A stretch of DNA of 64,000 nucleotides from Schlesneria sp. DSM 10557 (GTDB lineage Bacteria > Planctomycetota > Planctomycetia > Planctomycetales > Planctomycetaceae), in assembly GCF_041860085.1 (NCBI RefSeq), contig NZ_CP124747.1, forward strand, positions 6,595,001-6,659,000, written 5' to 3'. Shown one piece after another: positions 63,941 through 64,000 of this stretch (position 1 is the first letter of the stretch; each line of letters opens with the position of its first letter). The position numbers and the translations under genes are program-made. Below the pieces are notes generated by a model. It saw only the letters and a list, made by a program, of their open reading frames with translations, was not told the DNA's origin and made no database searches.

Positions 63941-64000
63941 CGTTCCCGCTCCCTCACCTTTTTCGCGGTTTGTTACAGGCGAGGTGAAACGTCCACGACT

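Overview
The window looks like chromosomal DNA of a planctomycete (Planctomycetota, probably Planctomycetaceae-like). The evidence is the gene families present: three DUF1501 proteins (two with a clear Tat motif), a DUF1549/DUF1553 protein with a CxxCH motif, a DUF1559 prepilin-like protein with its transthyretin-like lipoprotein partner, a TPR/FG-GAP/ASPIC protein, a PEP-CTERM protein, PQQ-type giant propellers, and an HpnC/HpnD pair. GTG and TTG starts are common and Shine-Dalgarno sites are often weak. A five-POTRA BamA shows an outer membrane.

Layout. 0-10 kb: MFS transporter, a polytopic membrane protein, a 1551-residue secreted TPR/PQQ-propeller protein, a DUF1501 protein and a small anchored protein. 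10-20 kb: bamA, then hpnC and hpnD (squalene route without hpnE here), a lone FliN/SpoA protein, a ComEA-like HhH protein, a secreted alpha/alpha-toroid protein and an Hsp20. 20-23 kb: a zinc-ribbon/SUFU protein, an SLBB-domain membrane protein and tRNA-Asn(GTT). 23-28.4 kb: an accessory region starting at the 3' end of tRNA-Asn. It holds a 5'-truncated RHS protein with a nuclease-like tip and an adjacent pentapeptide-repeat gene, and it is bounded on the right by a second copy of the tRNA 3' end plus its terminator region. 28.4-32 kb: an AI-2E-type permease and an ECF sigma/anti-sigma pair. 32-34.3 kb: a scrap zone with an IS66 remnant, a truncated 97.5%-identical duplicate of the next gene's 5' end, a dispersed ~205-bp repeat and an orphan AbiEi antitoxin whose AbiEii partner is cut off after a few codons.

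34-41 kb: an FG-GAP protein with one heme-c motif, convergent with a minus-strand cluster (transthyretin-like lipoprotein, DUF1559, TPR-FG-GAP-ASPIC). 41-50 kb: a stand-alone M41-like zinc-protease domain, a membrane GTPase, a NagD-type HAD phosphatase, the DUF1549/1553-DUF1501 pair and a PEP-CTERM protein. 50-64 kb: tRNA-Val(CAC), aldo/keto reductase, sodium:solute symporter, NHL-type propeller, a third DUF1501 protein, HugZ-like flavin protein, FHA protein, hemC, a solitary LutA-like CCG protein, a DUF420 membrane protein and two translationally coupled secreted proteins of unknown function.

The most unusual material is in the two accessory zones (23.1-28.4 kb and 31.7-34.3 kb). They share a diverged ~205-bp repeat that abuts a truncated gene in each case. 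The RHS nuclease-like tip plus pentapeptide-repeat gene is the best candidate for an undescribed toxin/immunity pair. All family assignments come from reading motifs by eye; no database search or structure prediction was run.
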